A DNA stretch of 25,559 bases, from assembly GCA_946533615.1 (NCBI GenBank), contig CAMNBY010000155.1:1-25559 (forward strand), given 5' to 3'. Source of the stretch: an uncultured Clostridia bacterium (lineage in GTDB: Bacteria; Bacillota; Clostridia; Oscillospirales; Ruminococcaceae). The notes under the pieces are model-generated. The model was not told the origin of the DNA, searched no databases, and was given only the letters and a program-made list of their open reading frames with translations. Shown here in pieces: positions 15,657-23,480 of this stretch; the stretch's first letter is position 1; each line of letters opens with the position of its first letter. The translations under genes and the position numbers were made by a program.

Positions 15657-16166
15657 ATGAGTAAGAAAAGAATAATACTTCCCTCGACTCTGGCAGCTAT
15701 AGTTATTGTAGTGATTATTACAGTTGTTTTATGTATAAAAATATCGAATCAACAACAGAATAATAAAACCGTTGAATATAAAATTGTTGATTCAAATAAT
15801 GTTTCATACAGTATTTCGTTTTTTAGAGATTATCGTGATAATAATTGTTTTTCAATAGATAACTCTCCTAAGATATACTTCGACACTAGACCTGAAAAAA
15901 TTGTAAGATTAGTGTCTGAAGATAATAATATATTGTACTGGATATATTATGACGAAACATTTGAAATGCTACTTTATACTGATGGAATAAAATATGAATC
16001 TTTTGTGCTGACAGAACAAGGAGAATATGATCCTATATCAATATCTGAAAAATGTCTATCATTTTTGAGTATTATTGTTGATCAAAAGATAATGGATCGT
16101 TATACAGAGATTGAGAACAAGTCATATTGGTATACCCGTATATCCGCTGTGGTGAAAAATAGTTAA
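15657..16166 (+). CDS. AT-rich membrane-anchored orphan protein
   Basis: I do not recognise this 169-residue protein. It has a short basic start, one membrane helix at about residues 9-27, and then an extracytoplasmic domain rich in Asn, Ile, Tyr and Ser. Two strand-like stretches end in WIYYDETFEMLLYTDG and ISEKCLSFLSIIVDQ. It follows the ABC ATPase by 53 bp with an AAAGGA site, so it may share that transcript. GC content falls sharply here (14 of 60 bases at 15781-15840) compared with the ATPase, pointing to separate acquisition. A lipobox is absent, because the Cys in VVLCIK is followed by Ile rather than a small residue. Confidence 0.7.
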   Translation: MSKKRIILPSTLAAIVIVVIITVVLCIKISNQQQNNKTVEYKIVDSNNVSYSISFFRDYRDNNCFSIDNSPKIYFDTRPEKIVRLVSEDNNILYWIYYDETFEMLLYTDGIKYESFVLTEQGEYDPISISEKCLSFLSIIVDQKIMDRYTEIENKSYWYTRISAVVKNS

Positions 16167-16227
16167 GGCGGCTGTTTTTTTCGGTTCTATTATCCTTCTG
16201 TCTCATAAAAAACACTATGCTAAAAAT

Positions 16228-16292
16228 GCGCTCGTACTGATTGTGTACGAACGCTAAAGAAAAAACGAGCCGTTTTCCGGTTCGTTTTTTTC
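16228..16292 (-). terminator. Two consecutive intrinsic terminators downstream of the antiporter gene
   Basis: Hairpin 1 (16261-16292) has the stem AACGAGCCG/CGGTTCGTT, with A-rich and T-rich flanks on the two sides, so it can work on both strands. Hairpin 2 (16228-16254) pairs TCGTAC/GTACGA plus GCG/CGC and is followed by ATTTTTA on the minus strand. Both lie between the orphan gene (plus) and the antiporter (minus). Confidence 0.7.
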
Positions 16293-16366
16293 GGTTTGGC
16301 GGTGTTCATTATTGGAGGTGTTTTCTCCTCTCCTTTTCTTTCTCCTGTCGGCTCCTTTATGCGTTG

Positions 16367-17584
16367 TTAGGCTGTGCTGGTGGTGGCGTTGGTGCCCGCG
16401 TCGGCCGTATCCGGGGTGGATTCTCCGCGGAAAAGAAGCTTCAGTATTATCGGCGTTATTATCGACGAAACGATTATCAGCAGAATGACCGAAGCAAAGT
16501 ATTTGCTCTCAAGCATACCGACCGAAAGCCCCTTCTGGGAAACGATCAGCGCTACCTCTCCGCGTGTCATCATTCCGACACCGACCTTCGCACTGTCACG
16601 CCAGCTGTAGCGCATGACCTTGGCCATCAGACCGCAGCCGATGATCTTGCAGAGCAGCGCCACAAGCACAAAGCCTATCGAGAATGCAATAAGCTCCGCC
16701 GTGAAGCCGCCGAGCTCGGTCTTGAGACCGATGCTGGCAAAGAACACGGGGCCGAATACCATGTAGGAGTTTATATCGACCTTGCGTGCAATGTAGTTGG
16801 AGTCGTGCAGGCTGCACAGGATAAGCCCTGCAACGTAAGCGCCGGTGATGTCCGCGATGCCGAAGTATTTCTCGGCGGCGTAGGCCAGGAACATACACAG
16901 CGCCAGACCAAGTATCGGGACGCGCCTCTGGTGAGGATGGCGCTTGTCGATGAACTTGAAAATGTAGTAGCAGATCAGACCTATGCCGAAGGCGAAGAGA
17001 ATGAACAGCCCCGTCCTGAGTACGACCTGCATCGGGTTGGCGTCCTCGTCCTTGAAGCCCACGACAAAGGTGAGCACGATGATGCCGATAACATCGTCGA
17101 TTATGGCGGCGCTCATTATCAGAGTGCCGATCTCGGTCTTCAGGTGGCCGAGCTCCTTGAGGGTCTGGACAGTGATGCCGACCGAGGTAGCGGTCATTAT
17201 AGTTCCGATGAACACAGCGCGGAAGAAGCCGTCGCTGCCTACCGCCGAAAAGCCGTAGAAGCAGCTGTAGAGCAGAGTGCCTCCGCAGAGCGGCACGAAC
17301 ACTCCCATGCAGGCCACAAGCAGCGCCTTGGGCCCCGTCTTCAGCAGGTCGCGCATATTGGTTTCAAGACCTGCCCCGAACATAAGCAGTATCACTCCGA
17401 TCTCCGCCATCATCGAGAGAAAGTCGCTCTGAGCAACAAAGCCGAAGACCGACGGCCCGATCAGCAGGCCGGCTATTATCTCGCCTACCACCTGCGGCGC
17501 CTTGAGCTTCTGGGCTGCGATGCCGCAGATCTTTGCCGATAGAAAAATTATTGCAAGATCCCTGAAAAACGTGATCTTATCCAA
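16367..17584 (-). CDS. CPA2-family cation/proton antiporter (NapA/Kef type)
   Basis: The 405-residue integral membrane protein has about 12 hydrophobic segments and no cytosolic nucleotide-binding (TrkA-N) domain. VVGEIIAGLLIGPS near residues 32-45, GVILLMFGAGLE near 62-73, and the paired acidic site AAIIDDVIG are typical CPA2 signatures. Two adjacent Asp residues usually mark electrogenic Na+/H+ exchangers. The start is a TTG at 17584, chosen because AGAAGGA lies eight bases upstream and no ATG or GTG is available nearby in frame. It probably exports Na+ or K+ for pH and salt homeostasis; the ion is inferred. It is a single-gene unit. Confidence 0.88.
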   Translation of the reverse strand: MDKITFFRDLAIIFLSAKICGIAAQKLKAPQVVGEIIAGLLIGPSVFGFVAQSDFLSMMAEIGVILLMFGAGLETNMRDLLKTGPKALLVACMGVFVPLCGGTLLYSCFYGFSAVGSDGFFRAVFIGTIMTATSVGITVQTLKELGHLKTEIGTLIMSAAIIDDVIGIIVLTFVVGFKDEDANPMQVVLRTGLFILFAFGIGLICYYIFKFIDKRHPHQRRVPILGLALCMFLAYAAEKYFGIADITGAYVAGLILCSLHDSNYIARKVDINSYMVFGPVFFASIGLKTELGGFTAELIAFSIGFVLVALLCKIIGCGLMAKVMRYSWRDSAKVGVGMMTRGEVALIVSQKGLSVGMLESKYFASVILLIIVSSIITPIILKLLFRGESTPDTADAGTNATTSTA

Positions 17585-17641
17585 GCACGGTTCCTTCTTC
17601 CTTTTTGATTATTGAGCTTTTGGTTTTTTCGCACATATACT

Positions 17642-17670
17642 ATTATAATCCACTGTTTTCAAAAGTTCAA
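17642..17670 (-). promoter_or_regulatory. Sigma-A promoter of the antiporter gene
   Basis: On the minus strand TTGAAC (17670-17665), a 17-bp spacer and a perfect TATAAT (17647-17642). The leader to the TTG start is about 50 bp. Confidence 0.75.
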
Positions 17671-17784
17671 CAGCCGCAGCCGATAATTGGAGCTTTATAC
17701 AAAAAAAGGCCGCCGACAGGCCGAAGGATTGAGCCGTTTTGAGGTCGGGGGCAGGAAGTTTGTTAGATTTTTTTGCAAAAAAGA

Positions 17785-17813
17785 TTGACAATGTATGTAT
17801 TGTGTGTTATACT
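17785..17813 (+). promoter_or_regulatory. Sigma-A promoter of the two-TM coiled-coil gene
   Basis: TTGACA (17785-17790), a 17-bp spacer and TATACT (17808-17813), 81 bp before the ATG. The 309-bp gap between the divergent genes holds the two promoters and no convincing gene. Confidence 0.75.
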
Positions 17814-17893
17814 GATTGTATATAAGTGTGAGGGTACTGTATATGATAATACATTATCCGAGCACCGCAGACTGAAACGAGAGGTTAGTACCA

Positions 17894-18628
17894 ATGGCTG
17901 CTTCGGGGGAACTGGAACGCCTTAAACAGGCTAAGGAGTATTTCGAGCGTTATTACGAGTTTGAAGACGCTGTTAAGGTAAATGCTCAGAACAAGGAATA
18001 TCTGAAAAGCTATATCCATAATCAGTACGACGTCGAAAAAGAGTTTGATTTCAAGGCAAAGTGCTTAAAAACGCTGCTGATAGCGGTTGGCGGCGGACTT
18101 GCGCTTTCGCTGCTGATAATGCTGATAATCGGCTTTAAACTCTGGATCGTCGGCATCATCGTGTTCGCGGTGGCAACTGTGGCCCTTGCAGCAGCAGGCT
18201 TTATGATCCTTAAATACCGCCTGTCGGAAGCGATCGCCCATCAGGCCGAGGTCAACGAGGGCATAACCGAGCAGATCGCTGTCCTCGAGAGCCGCGACGC
18301 ACAGCTGATAAGACAGCGCGATGACTACTACAGAAGCCTTAAAAAGCGCATAGACTTCATGTCTATGGACTATATGGACAACATCGACCAGATAATCGAG
18401 ATAGTTGAGAACGGCGAGGCCGAGACCTGTGACGAGGCCGTGGCCGTCTTCGAGCAGAAGCTGCTGATGCAGGAAATGACTTCCTTCCTCAACAATTCCG
18501 CAGAAGAAGAGGTGATCCCTCTGGATCACGAAAAGGCAAAGGAAATGTTCGGCGACCCTCTCGAGGTCATTCGCCAGAACAAGAAAAAGAAGAAAGGCAA
18601 GAAGGCCGATTCTATCTTCGAGCTTTGA
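17894..18628 (+). CDS. Two-TM protein with coiled coil, family not recognised
   Basis: The 244-residue product has an N-terminal charged helical region (1-55), then membrane helices at about 59-81 and 84-106 with a very short turn. A coiled-coil-like segment follows at about 108-155, then an acidic region, and a Lys-rich cluster near the C-terminus. Both ends should be cytoplasmic. The ribosome site GAGAGG is nine bases from the ATG. It is a monocistronic unit ending in a strong terminator. Base composition matches the core genome, so it looks native. No function can be assigned; a membrane-scaffold role would be a guess. Confidence 0.75.
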   Translation: MAASGELERLKQAKEYFERYYEFEDAVKVNAQNKEYLKSYIHNQYDVEKEFDFKAKCLKTLLIAVGGGLALSLLIMLIIGFKLWIVGIIVFAVATVALAAAGFMILKYRLSEAIAHQAEVNEGITEQIAVLESRDAQLIRQRDDYYRSLKKRIDFMSMDYMDNIDQIIEIVENGEAETCDEAVAVFEQKLLMQEMTSFLNNSAEEEVIPLDHEKAKEMFGDPLEVIRQNKKKKKGKKADSIFEL

Positions 18629-18635
18629 TAAAACC

Positions 18636-18667
18636 AAGGACTGCCGTAATGTGCGGCAGTCCTTTTT
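18636..18667 (+). terminator. Intrinsic terminator of the two-TM coiled-coil gene
   Basis: A perfect 11-bp stem (AAGGACTGCCG/CGGCAGTCCTT) with a seven-base loop and a T-run, 7 bp after the stop codon. Confidence 0.9.
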
Positions 18668-18682
18668 CTATAACGTGACAAT

Positions 18683-18708
18683 AAAGGCTGCCCCGCGGGG
18701 CAGCCTTT
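18683..18708. terminator. Intrinsic terminator of the sigma/PepSY operon
   Basis: A perfect 26-bp palindrome (AAAGGCTGCCCCG and its complement) with A-rich and T-rich ends. It lies 8 bp past the PepSY gene stop on the minus strand and can also back up the plus-strand terminator. Confidence 0.85.
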
Positions 18709-18716
18709 TGCTTTAG

Positions 18717-19712
18717 TCAGTCTTCGTCGTCATCGTCGTCGTCATCATCATCGTCCCGAGCGGAGGCCTCCTCTGCCGGCTCGGACTCCGCCTCGAGAAC
18801 CTCGCCCGTTGCAGCGTCAACATCACATTCGTATTCGATGCCGCCCTCGATCAGCTTTATCTCGTAGAGCGGACGCCCGTAGTCGTCGCAGTCACGCTCG
18901 ATAAGCACCAGCTTGGAGCCGGGCGCACCTATGAACATTTTGGCTGCTTCCTCTGCGGCTTTTTCGTCGATGTTCCAGTTCAGTGCGGCGGCCTTATCTT
19001 CGTCGTCATCATCGTCAATGTCGTCCTTGTCGTCATCGTCATCAAAGTCATCATCATCGTCATCGTCTGTGATAACGGGAGCAGAGGGCTTGCTTTCCGA
19101 CGGGGTCACTTCGGCGGTGCTGCTGTCATCGGCGGTTGCAGGCTTGGGAGCCTCGTAGTCGCGGCCGATGATCTCTCCCGAGTACATATCAATGTCGTAT
19201 TCGTACTCGGCGCCGTCCTTGGCGACGATTTCCAATTCGTAGACCGCGTGGCCGTCTTCGGTGCCTTTCTCTGTTGTGACCTGTGCTATGTCCTTATCGT
19301 TCAGCCCTGCGTCCTTGATGGCGATGCCGAGGGCGTCGCTTTCGGGCATGGGCGACGGCTCTGTCGAGGGCGGTGTCGGCTCCTCGGGCTCTGAGACCGT
19401 ATCGGCTGCCGATACTGCGGGCAGCTCGCTGCTGTTTCCGGCTTTGGCTGCTGTTGTCGATACTGTTGTGGTGGTCATGGCCGGCGCTGCGGCTTCGTCC
19501 TTCTTGGGGCTGCTGCTTCTGCTGAGTATCACCGCTGTACCGACAGCCACCGCTGCCGCTGCAAGAACTGCCGCCGCTGCATATCTGAACCTGCCTTTTA
19601 CCTCTGCTGAACGGCTCACGCTGCCGGACACTATGTCTGCGGCGCTGAGGTCTGCGGCCTTGACCGCAAATGCCTCGTCGGCCGCTGCTTTCATTAACTC
19701 TCTTTCATTCAT
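18717..19712 (-). CDS. Membrane protein with two PepSY-like domains and Asp-rich linker; probable anti-sigma factor
   Basis: The 331-residue product has a ~43-residue cytoplasmic start and one membrane helix at 44-63. A Thr/Ser/Pro-rich spacer follows, then PepSY-like domain 1 (about 126-184), an Asp-rich run (216-239), PepSY-like domain 2 (about 250-308) and a C-terminal Asp-rich tail (320-331). Both domains show the PepSY end pattern YE(L/I)...EY(E/C)..(I/V)D..(S/T)GE(I/V). The gene overlaps the upstream ECF sigma gene by 8 bp, an arrangement typical of sigma/anti-sigma pairs. The N-terminus would hold the sigma factor and the outer part would sense an envelope signal. No zinc anti-sigma motif is visible, so the anti-sigma role is inferred from context. 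The Asp-rich runs could bind calcium. Confidence 0.78.
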   Translation of the reverse strand: MNERELMKAAADEAFAVKAADLSAADIVSGSVSRSAEVKGRFRYAAAAVLAAAAVAVGTAVILSRSSSPKKDEAAAPAMTTTTVSTTAAKAGNSSELPAVSAADTVSEPEEPTPPSTEPSPMPESDALGIAIKDAGLNDKDIAQVTTEKGTEDGHAVYELEIVAKDGAEYEYDIDMYSGEIIGRDYEAPKPATADDSSTAEVTPSESKPSAPVITDDDDDDDFDDDDDKDDIDDDDDEDKAAALNWNIDEKAAEEAAKMFIGAPGSKLVLIERDCDDYGRPLYEIKLIEGGIEYECDVDAATGEVLEAESEPAEEASARDDDDDDDDDDED

Positions 19713-20280
19713 AACGATCTCTCCTTCCGTCGATCCTGTACCTGCGGCGCAGCTCCTCCAGCGTGGAGTAGATGTGCCGCTTGACAGTGCTTTCCTTCAT
19801 ACCGAGAGCCTGTGCTGTCTCGCTGATGCTAAGACCGCGGCTGTAATGCAGGAAGATCACCTTTTGTGTTTTCAGGGGTTTTTCGCGCAGCAGCCCTGCG
19901 ATCTCGCGGATAAGCTCCCTGTCGGCTACTATGTCCTCAAGGTCGCCCTCGGCGGCAAGCTCGCCGCTGTATGCGGGCTCGTGCTCGATAGATATCAGCG
20001 CCTTGAGCTTCTCTCCAAGGGAGTAATACCTCCAGACCTGCCGCTTGGCGATGCCAATCACAAAGGCCTCGGGCTCGTTGATCGGCTCGGTGTTCCTGTC
20101 CAGCGCCTCCAGCACCGCAAGATACACGTTCTGATATATATCGTCGATGTCCCCGAGGCTGTGACACTTTGAAGCTATGTATCTCAGCGTCGAGTCCTTG
20201 GTGCTGTTGTATATCTCCTCAAATCTTGTATTTGCCAGGCTGCTCACCCCCTTTGGTTTTCTTTCAGCGACCGCTTTCAT
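19705..20280 (-). CDS. ECF-type RNA polymerase sigma factor
   Basis: The 191-residue protein has sigma region 2 (HSLGDIDDIYQNVYLAVLEAL, about 41-61, for -10 recognition and core binding). Region 4 is a helix-turn-helix with LSISETAQALGMKESTVKRH followed by LEELRRRY. It lacks regions 1 and 3, as expected of group 4 (ECF) sigma factors. The ATG at 20280 has no recognisable ribosome site within 20 bases, which is odd for this genome. A GTG inside a GGGGGTGAG stretch further in is not spaced correctly either. The gene overlaps its downstream partner, so the two are translationally coupled. The target genes are unknown. Confidence 0.88.
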   Translation of the reverse strand: MKAVAERKPKGVSSLANTRFEEIYNSTKDSTLRYIASKCHSLGDIDDIYQNVYLAVLEALDRNTEPINEPEAFVIGIAKRQVWRYYSLGEKLKALISIEHEPAYSGELAAEGDLEDIVADRELIREIAGLLREKPLKTQKVIFLHYSRGLSISETAQALGMKESTVKRHIYSTLEELRRRYRIDGRRDRYE

Positions 20281-20333
20281 AACAGTAGTACGGCGCAGAG
20301 CGGAAAAGTTATGAACGGACTGTAAATACTGAA

Positions 20334-20367
20334 AATGGTATCTTCTCCCGAGGGAGAGGATACCATT
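20334..20367. terminator. Hairpin terminator between the cyclophilin-like and sigma genes
   Basis: AATGGTATC plus TCTCCC pair with GGGAGA plus GATACCATT, interrupted by one mismatch. It lies just past the stop of the cysteine operon on the minus strand, where a short T-run (ATTTTC) follows. It separates that operon from the sigma-factor gene. Confidence 0.75.
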
Positions 20368-20373
20368 CTGCTT

Positions 20374-21246
20374 TTATTTGCTTTCGTCCGCAGCGCTCTC
20401 TTCCGGGAGTGCTGCCTTCTTCGGGATATTGTAGCCGTTTTCCTTGTTCTCGCCGTAGGTCGAGAGATAAGCCTTGGTGATCCTGATCTCCTTCTTGGGC
20501 TTCTGGTTAACGTTGTCCTCGTCGTCCTGGAAGGTGACCTCGGTGTTCATGATCTTCTCAAGGGTGTCCCAGCCGTCATAGACCTGGCCGAAGAGCGTGT
20601 AGGTCTGGAGGCAGGAGGGCACACCGCCGTACTGCTCGAACATATCGCTTACCCGCTTGAAGCCGTTGACGTCCTTGGCGTCCAGCGACCGCAGCTCGTC
20701 AACATCTACAACGTCGCCAAGCACGGTGAACAGGCTGCCTGCCTTGGCCTTCCTGAACATTCCGCCCTGCTGTACCAGCGAGCAGAGGGTGCCGTTCAGG
20801 GGCAGTGTGTTCTTCGAGACCTCGATATTCACCTTGTCGTTGTTGGTGTTGTCGGCGGAGGCGCCGTCTTCGGTCTTGCTGCCGCCGATGAAGCCGCCTA
20901 TCAGGTCGTTTGTGCGAATGATGGTGCAGACGTAGGTGTCGTCAAAATAGCCGTCATTCACAAGGCCTTTGAAATATTCGCAGTATTCGGGCGCCTCGTC
21001 CTCAAAAAGCACAGCCTTGAAGCTGCCCTCGGTGGTCTCGAACACGACCACCTGAGCGGAGTCGGAGGGCTCATTTATCTGAACGAAGTCTGCGTCCGAG
21101 TAGTCGATGGCGGGCTTTCTGTTCACCAGCAGCGAGATCACAACTACTATCACCACGCAGGCAAGCCCTATCATCGAGAACTGGAAGTAGATGCGCATCT
21201 TGTTCCGCTTGAAGGGGCTGCCCTTGGCGTAATTTGGTTCTTTCAT
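20374..21246 (-). CDS. Membrane-anchored cyclophilin-like protein, probably catalytically altered
   Basis: The 290-residue product has a basic N-terminus, one membrane helix at about 22-41 and an extracytoplasmic cyclophilin-type (peptidyl-prolyl isomerase) domain. Strands FETTEGSFKAVLFEDEAP (69-86), the helix around FKGLVNDGYFDD and the late FGQVYDGWDTLEKI (219-232) match the family. The usual FHRV(I)xxFMIQGG segment, which supplies the catalytic arginine and substrate contacts, is replaced by VCTIIRTNDLIGGFIGG. An Asp/Asn-rich insertion follows. It may be a folding helper or a non-catalytic relative. It starts 18 bp after the cysS stop, with TAGGAG, and so belongs to the T-box-controlled cysteine operon. 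Confidence 0.75.
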   Translation of the reverse strand: MKEPNYAKGSPFKRNKMRIYFQFSMIGLACVVIVVVISLLVNRKPAIDYSDADFVQINEPSDSAQVVVFETTEGSFKAVLFEDEAPEYCEYFKGLVNDGYFDDTYVCTIIRTNDLIGGFIGGSKTEDGASADNTNNDKVNIEVSKNTLPLNGTLCSLVQQGGMFRKAKAGSLFTVLGDVVDVDELRSLDAKDVNGFKRVSDMFEQYGGVPSCLQTYTLFGQVYDGWDTLEKIMNTEVTFQDDEDNVNQKPKKEIRITKAYLSTYGENKENGYNIPKKAALPEESAADESK

Positions 21247-21264
21247 TTTTATGCTCCTAATCCG

Positions 21265-22686
21265 TCAGTTCTTGGTTATCTCGGTGCCCTGTCTGGTCTC
21301 GCGGATCGTGTAGCCAAGGGCGGAGATCTGATCTCTCAGGCTGTCAGCGAGTGCAAAGTCCTTTGCGGCTCTTGCTGCCTTGCGCTGCTCGACCAGGTCA
21401 AGCACCTCCTGAGGAATGTCCGAGGCCGCAGCGTCCTGCTCGGCGACAAGCTTCTCGGCGTTCTCTGCAAGATCAAGCGAGAGCACCTTGTCGAAGTCCG
21501 CAACAAGCGCCAGCTTTGTGGCAGGGTCGGTGTCCGCCTTGAAAACATCATAAAGAGCCGTAACGGCGTTGGAGGTGTTGATGTCCTCGTCCATTGCCGC
21601 TGTGAAGCCTGCCTTCAGGCTGTCAAAGGCCGCCGAGTCAACAGCGGCGCCGCCCTTTGCGCGCATAAGCTGGGCTATCCTTGCGATCAGCTTGTCGTAG
21701 GCGGTCTTTGCGTTATCAAGGTTCTCGTAGGAGAACACAAGCGACTTGCGGTAGTGGGATTGCAGGCAGAAGAACCTGTACACCACGGGCAGATAGCCCT
21801 TCTCCTGCAAAAGCGACACGGTTAGGAACTCGCCCTTGGACTTGCTCATCTTGCCGTCGTCGGTGTTCAGGTGGTGAACGTGGAACCAGTAGTTGCACCA
21901 CTTGTGGCCGAGGAACGCCTCGGACTGGGCGATCTCGTTGGTGTGGTGGGGGAACTGATTGTCAATGCCGCCGCAGTGGATGTCCAGCCTTTCGCCGAGG
22001 TGCTTCATCGAGATGCAGGAGCACTCGATGTGCCAGCCGGGATAGCCTATGCCCCAGGGCGACTCCCATTTCAGCTCCTGATCGTCAAACTTGCTCTTTG
22101 TGAACCAGAGAACGAAGTCGGCTTTGTTGCGCTTGTTGGTGTCCTCCTCAACGCCCTCGCGGACGCCAACGGCAAGGTCTTCCTCGCGGAAGTCGTTGAA
22201 GACATAGTACTTATCCAGCTTAGAGGTGTCGAAGTAGATGTTGCCGCCTGCCTCGTAGGCGAAGCCCTTTTCCTGAAGCGCCTGAATTGTCTTGATGAAT
22301 TCGTCAACGCAGTGGGTCGCAGGCTCGACCACGTCGGGTATCTTGATGTTCAGCTTTTTGCAGTCCTCGAAGAAGGCGTCAGTGTAATACCTGGCGATCT
22401 CCATTACCGTCTTGTGCTCGCGCTTTGCGCCCTTGAGCATCTTGTCGTCGCCAGTGTCGCCGTCCGAGGTCAGGTGTCCCACGTCGGTGATGTTCATTAC
22501 GCGCTTTACGTCATAGCCAACATAGCGCATATACTTTTCAAGCACGTCCTCCATGATGTAGCTTCTCAGGTTGCCGATGTGGGCAAAGTGATACACCGTG
22601 GGGCCGCAGGTGTACATCTTTACCTTGCCCGGCTCGTTGGGTACGAATTCTTCCGTCTTGTGAGTAAGTGAGTTGTAGAGCTTCAT
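21265..22686 (-). CDS. cysS: Cysteinyl-tRNA synthetase
   Basis: The 473-residue class I synthetase charges tRNA-Cys. The HIGH-type motif is HIGN (36-39). The zinc-binding site uses Cys27 (TCGPT), the Cys in HIECSC (near 222) and later His/Cys residues. The KMSKS loop is KMSKSKGEF (279-287), where many homologues read KMSKSLGNF. The length is normal. AGAGGG precedes the ATG, 53 bp after the cysE stop. Pairing with serine acetyltransferase under a Cys T-box is a well-known Firmicutes arrangement and supports the assignment. Confidence 0.97.
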   Translation of the reverse strand: MKLYNSLTHKTEEFVPNEPGKVKMYTCGPTVYHFAHIGNLRSYIMEDVLEKYMRYVGYDVKRVMNITDVGHLTSDGDTGDDKMLKGAKREHKTVMEIARYYTDAFFEDCKKLNIKIPDVVEPATHCVDEFIKTIQALQEKGFAYEAGGNIYFDTSKLDKYYVFNDFREEDLAVGVREGVEEDTNKRNKADFVLWFTKSKFDDQELKWESPWGIGYPGWHIECSCISMKHLGERLDIHCGGIDNQFPHHTNEIAQSEAFLGHKWCNYWFHVHHLNTDDGKMSKSKGEFLTVSLLQEKGYLPVVYRFFCLQSHYRKSLVFSYENLDNAKTAYDKLIARIAQLMRAKGGAAVDSAAFDSLKAGFTAAMDEDINTSNAVTALYDVFKADTDPATKLALVADFDKVLSLDLAENAEKLVAEQDAAASDIPQEVLDLVEQRKAARAAKDFALADSLRDQISALGYTIRETRQGTEITKN

Positions 22687-22739
22687 TATTTTTCCCTCTT
22701 TGTCTTATGAGATTATAAGCAGGCCTTTGCCGCTTTATT

Positions 22740-23390
22740 TTACTTCTTTGCTTCCAGATCCCTGATGCGCTTTTCCAGCTCTGCGATCTTCTCGCGGTTC
22801 TTCGCGATCTCCTGAGCAACAGGGTCGGGAATGTGTATCTGGTCAAGATCTTCGCAGCCCGTCTTTTCGCCGTTGCGCCTTACTATCCTTGCGGGAACGC
22901 CGACCGCCGTGCAGTTCGGCGGGACTTCCTTGAGCACCACCGCGTTTGCGGCGATCTTTGCGCCGTCGCCAACCTTGAAGGGCCCCAGTATCTTTGCGCC
23001 GCAGCCGACCATAACGTTGTTGCCGAGCGTCGGGTGACGCTTGCCCTGATCCTTGCCCGTTCCGCCGAGGGTGCAGCCCTGATACAGCAGGCAGTAGTCG
23101 CCGATCTCGGCGGTCTCGCCAACAACAACGCCGCTTCCGTGGTCTATCAGCAGCCCCTTGCCGATCTTGGCTCCGGGGTGTATCTCGATGCCGGTGAGGT
23201 TCCGCGCAAGCTGCGAGATGATGCGCGCGATGACAGTGTGATCCTTAACATAGAACCAATGCGCCACCCTGTACATCATTACTGCGTGCAGACCCGAATA
23301 GGTGAGCACTATCTCGAGCGTGCTGTGCGCCGCAGGGTCTCTGTCCTTCACGGATTGTATGTCATGCTTGAGATGTTCAAGAAATTTCAT
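22740..23390 (-). CDS. cysE: Serine O-acetyltransferase
   Basis: The 216-residue left-handed beta-helix enzyme acetylates L-serine with acetyl-CoA, the committed step of cysteine synthesis. The helical N-terminal domain (LKHDIQSVKDRDPA) is followed by hexapeptide repeats. Active-site signatures are IDHGSGVVVGETAEIGD and LGGTGKDQGKRHPTLG, with the catalytic His in IDHG and the second in KRHP. A charged coiled coil ends the protein. The ATG at 23390 is preferred because GGAGG lies seven bases upstream; an in-frame ATG at 23411 would lie before that site. It is the first gene of the operon downstream of the T-box leader. No O-acetylserine sulfhydrylase gene (cysK) is in the window. Confidence 0.96.
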   Translation of the reverse strand: MKFLEHLKHDIQSVKDRDPAAHSTLEIVLTYSGLHAVMMYRVAHWFYVKDHTVIARIISQLARNLTGIEIHPGAKIGKGLLIDHGSGVVVGETAEIGDYCLLYQGCTLGGTGKDQGKRHPTLGNNVMVGCGAKILGPFKVGDGAKIAANAVVLKEVPPNCTAVGVPARIVRRNGEKTGCEDLDQIHIPDPVAQEIAKNREKIAELEKRIRDLEAKK

Positions 23391-23480
23391 GCTTTCGCCT
23401 CCAGAATGCAAGTTTATGATAAAGCTTTCAGTTGTTGGATATGAGAGGTCAGAGGATAGAAGTGCCTTGTCCGTGCTTGT

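Noticed and set aside
16241..17542. A 433-codon plus-strand open frame opposite the antiporter gene
   Set aside because: It lies antisense to a clear 12-helix antiporter, its product is low-complexity and His/Glu/Arg-rich with no motif, and it begins in the terminator region without a ribosome site.
17701..17725. Possible minus-strand terminator (GGCC/GGCC followed by seven T residues)
   Set aside because: Only a 4-bp stem with a seven-base loop forms, and no minus-strand gene ends upstream of it.
17609..17791. A 60-codon minus-strand frame upstream of the antiporter
   Set aside because: It spans the antiporter promoter and a poly-A/T tract and has no ribosome site.
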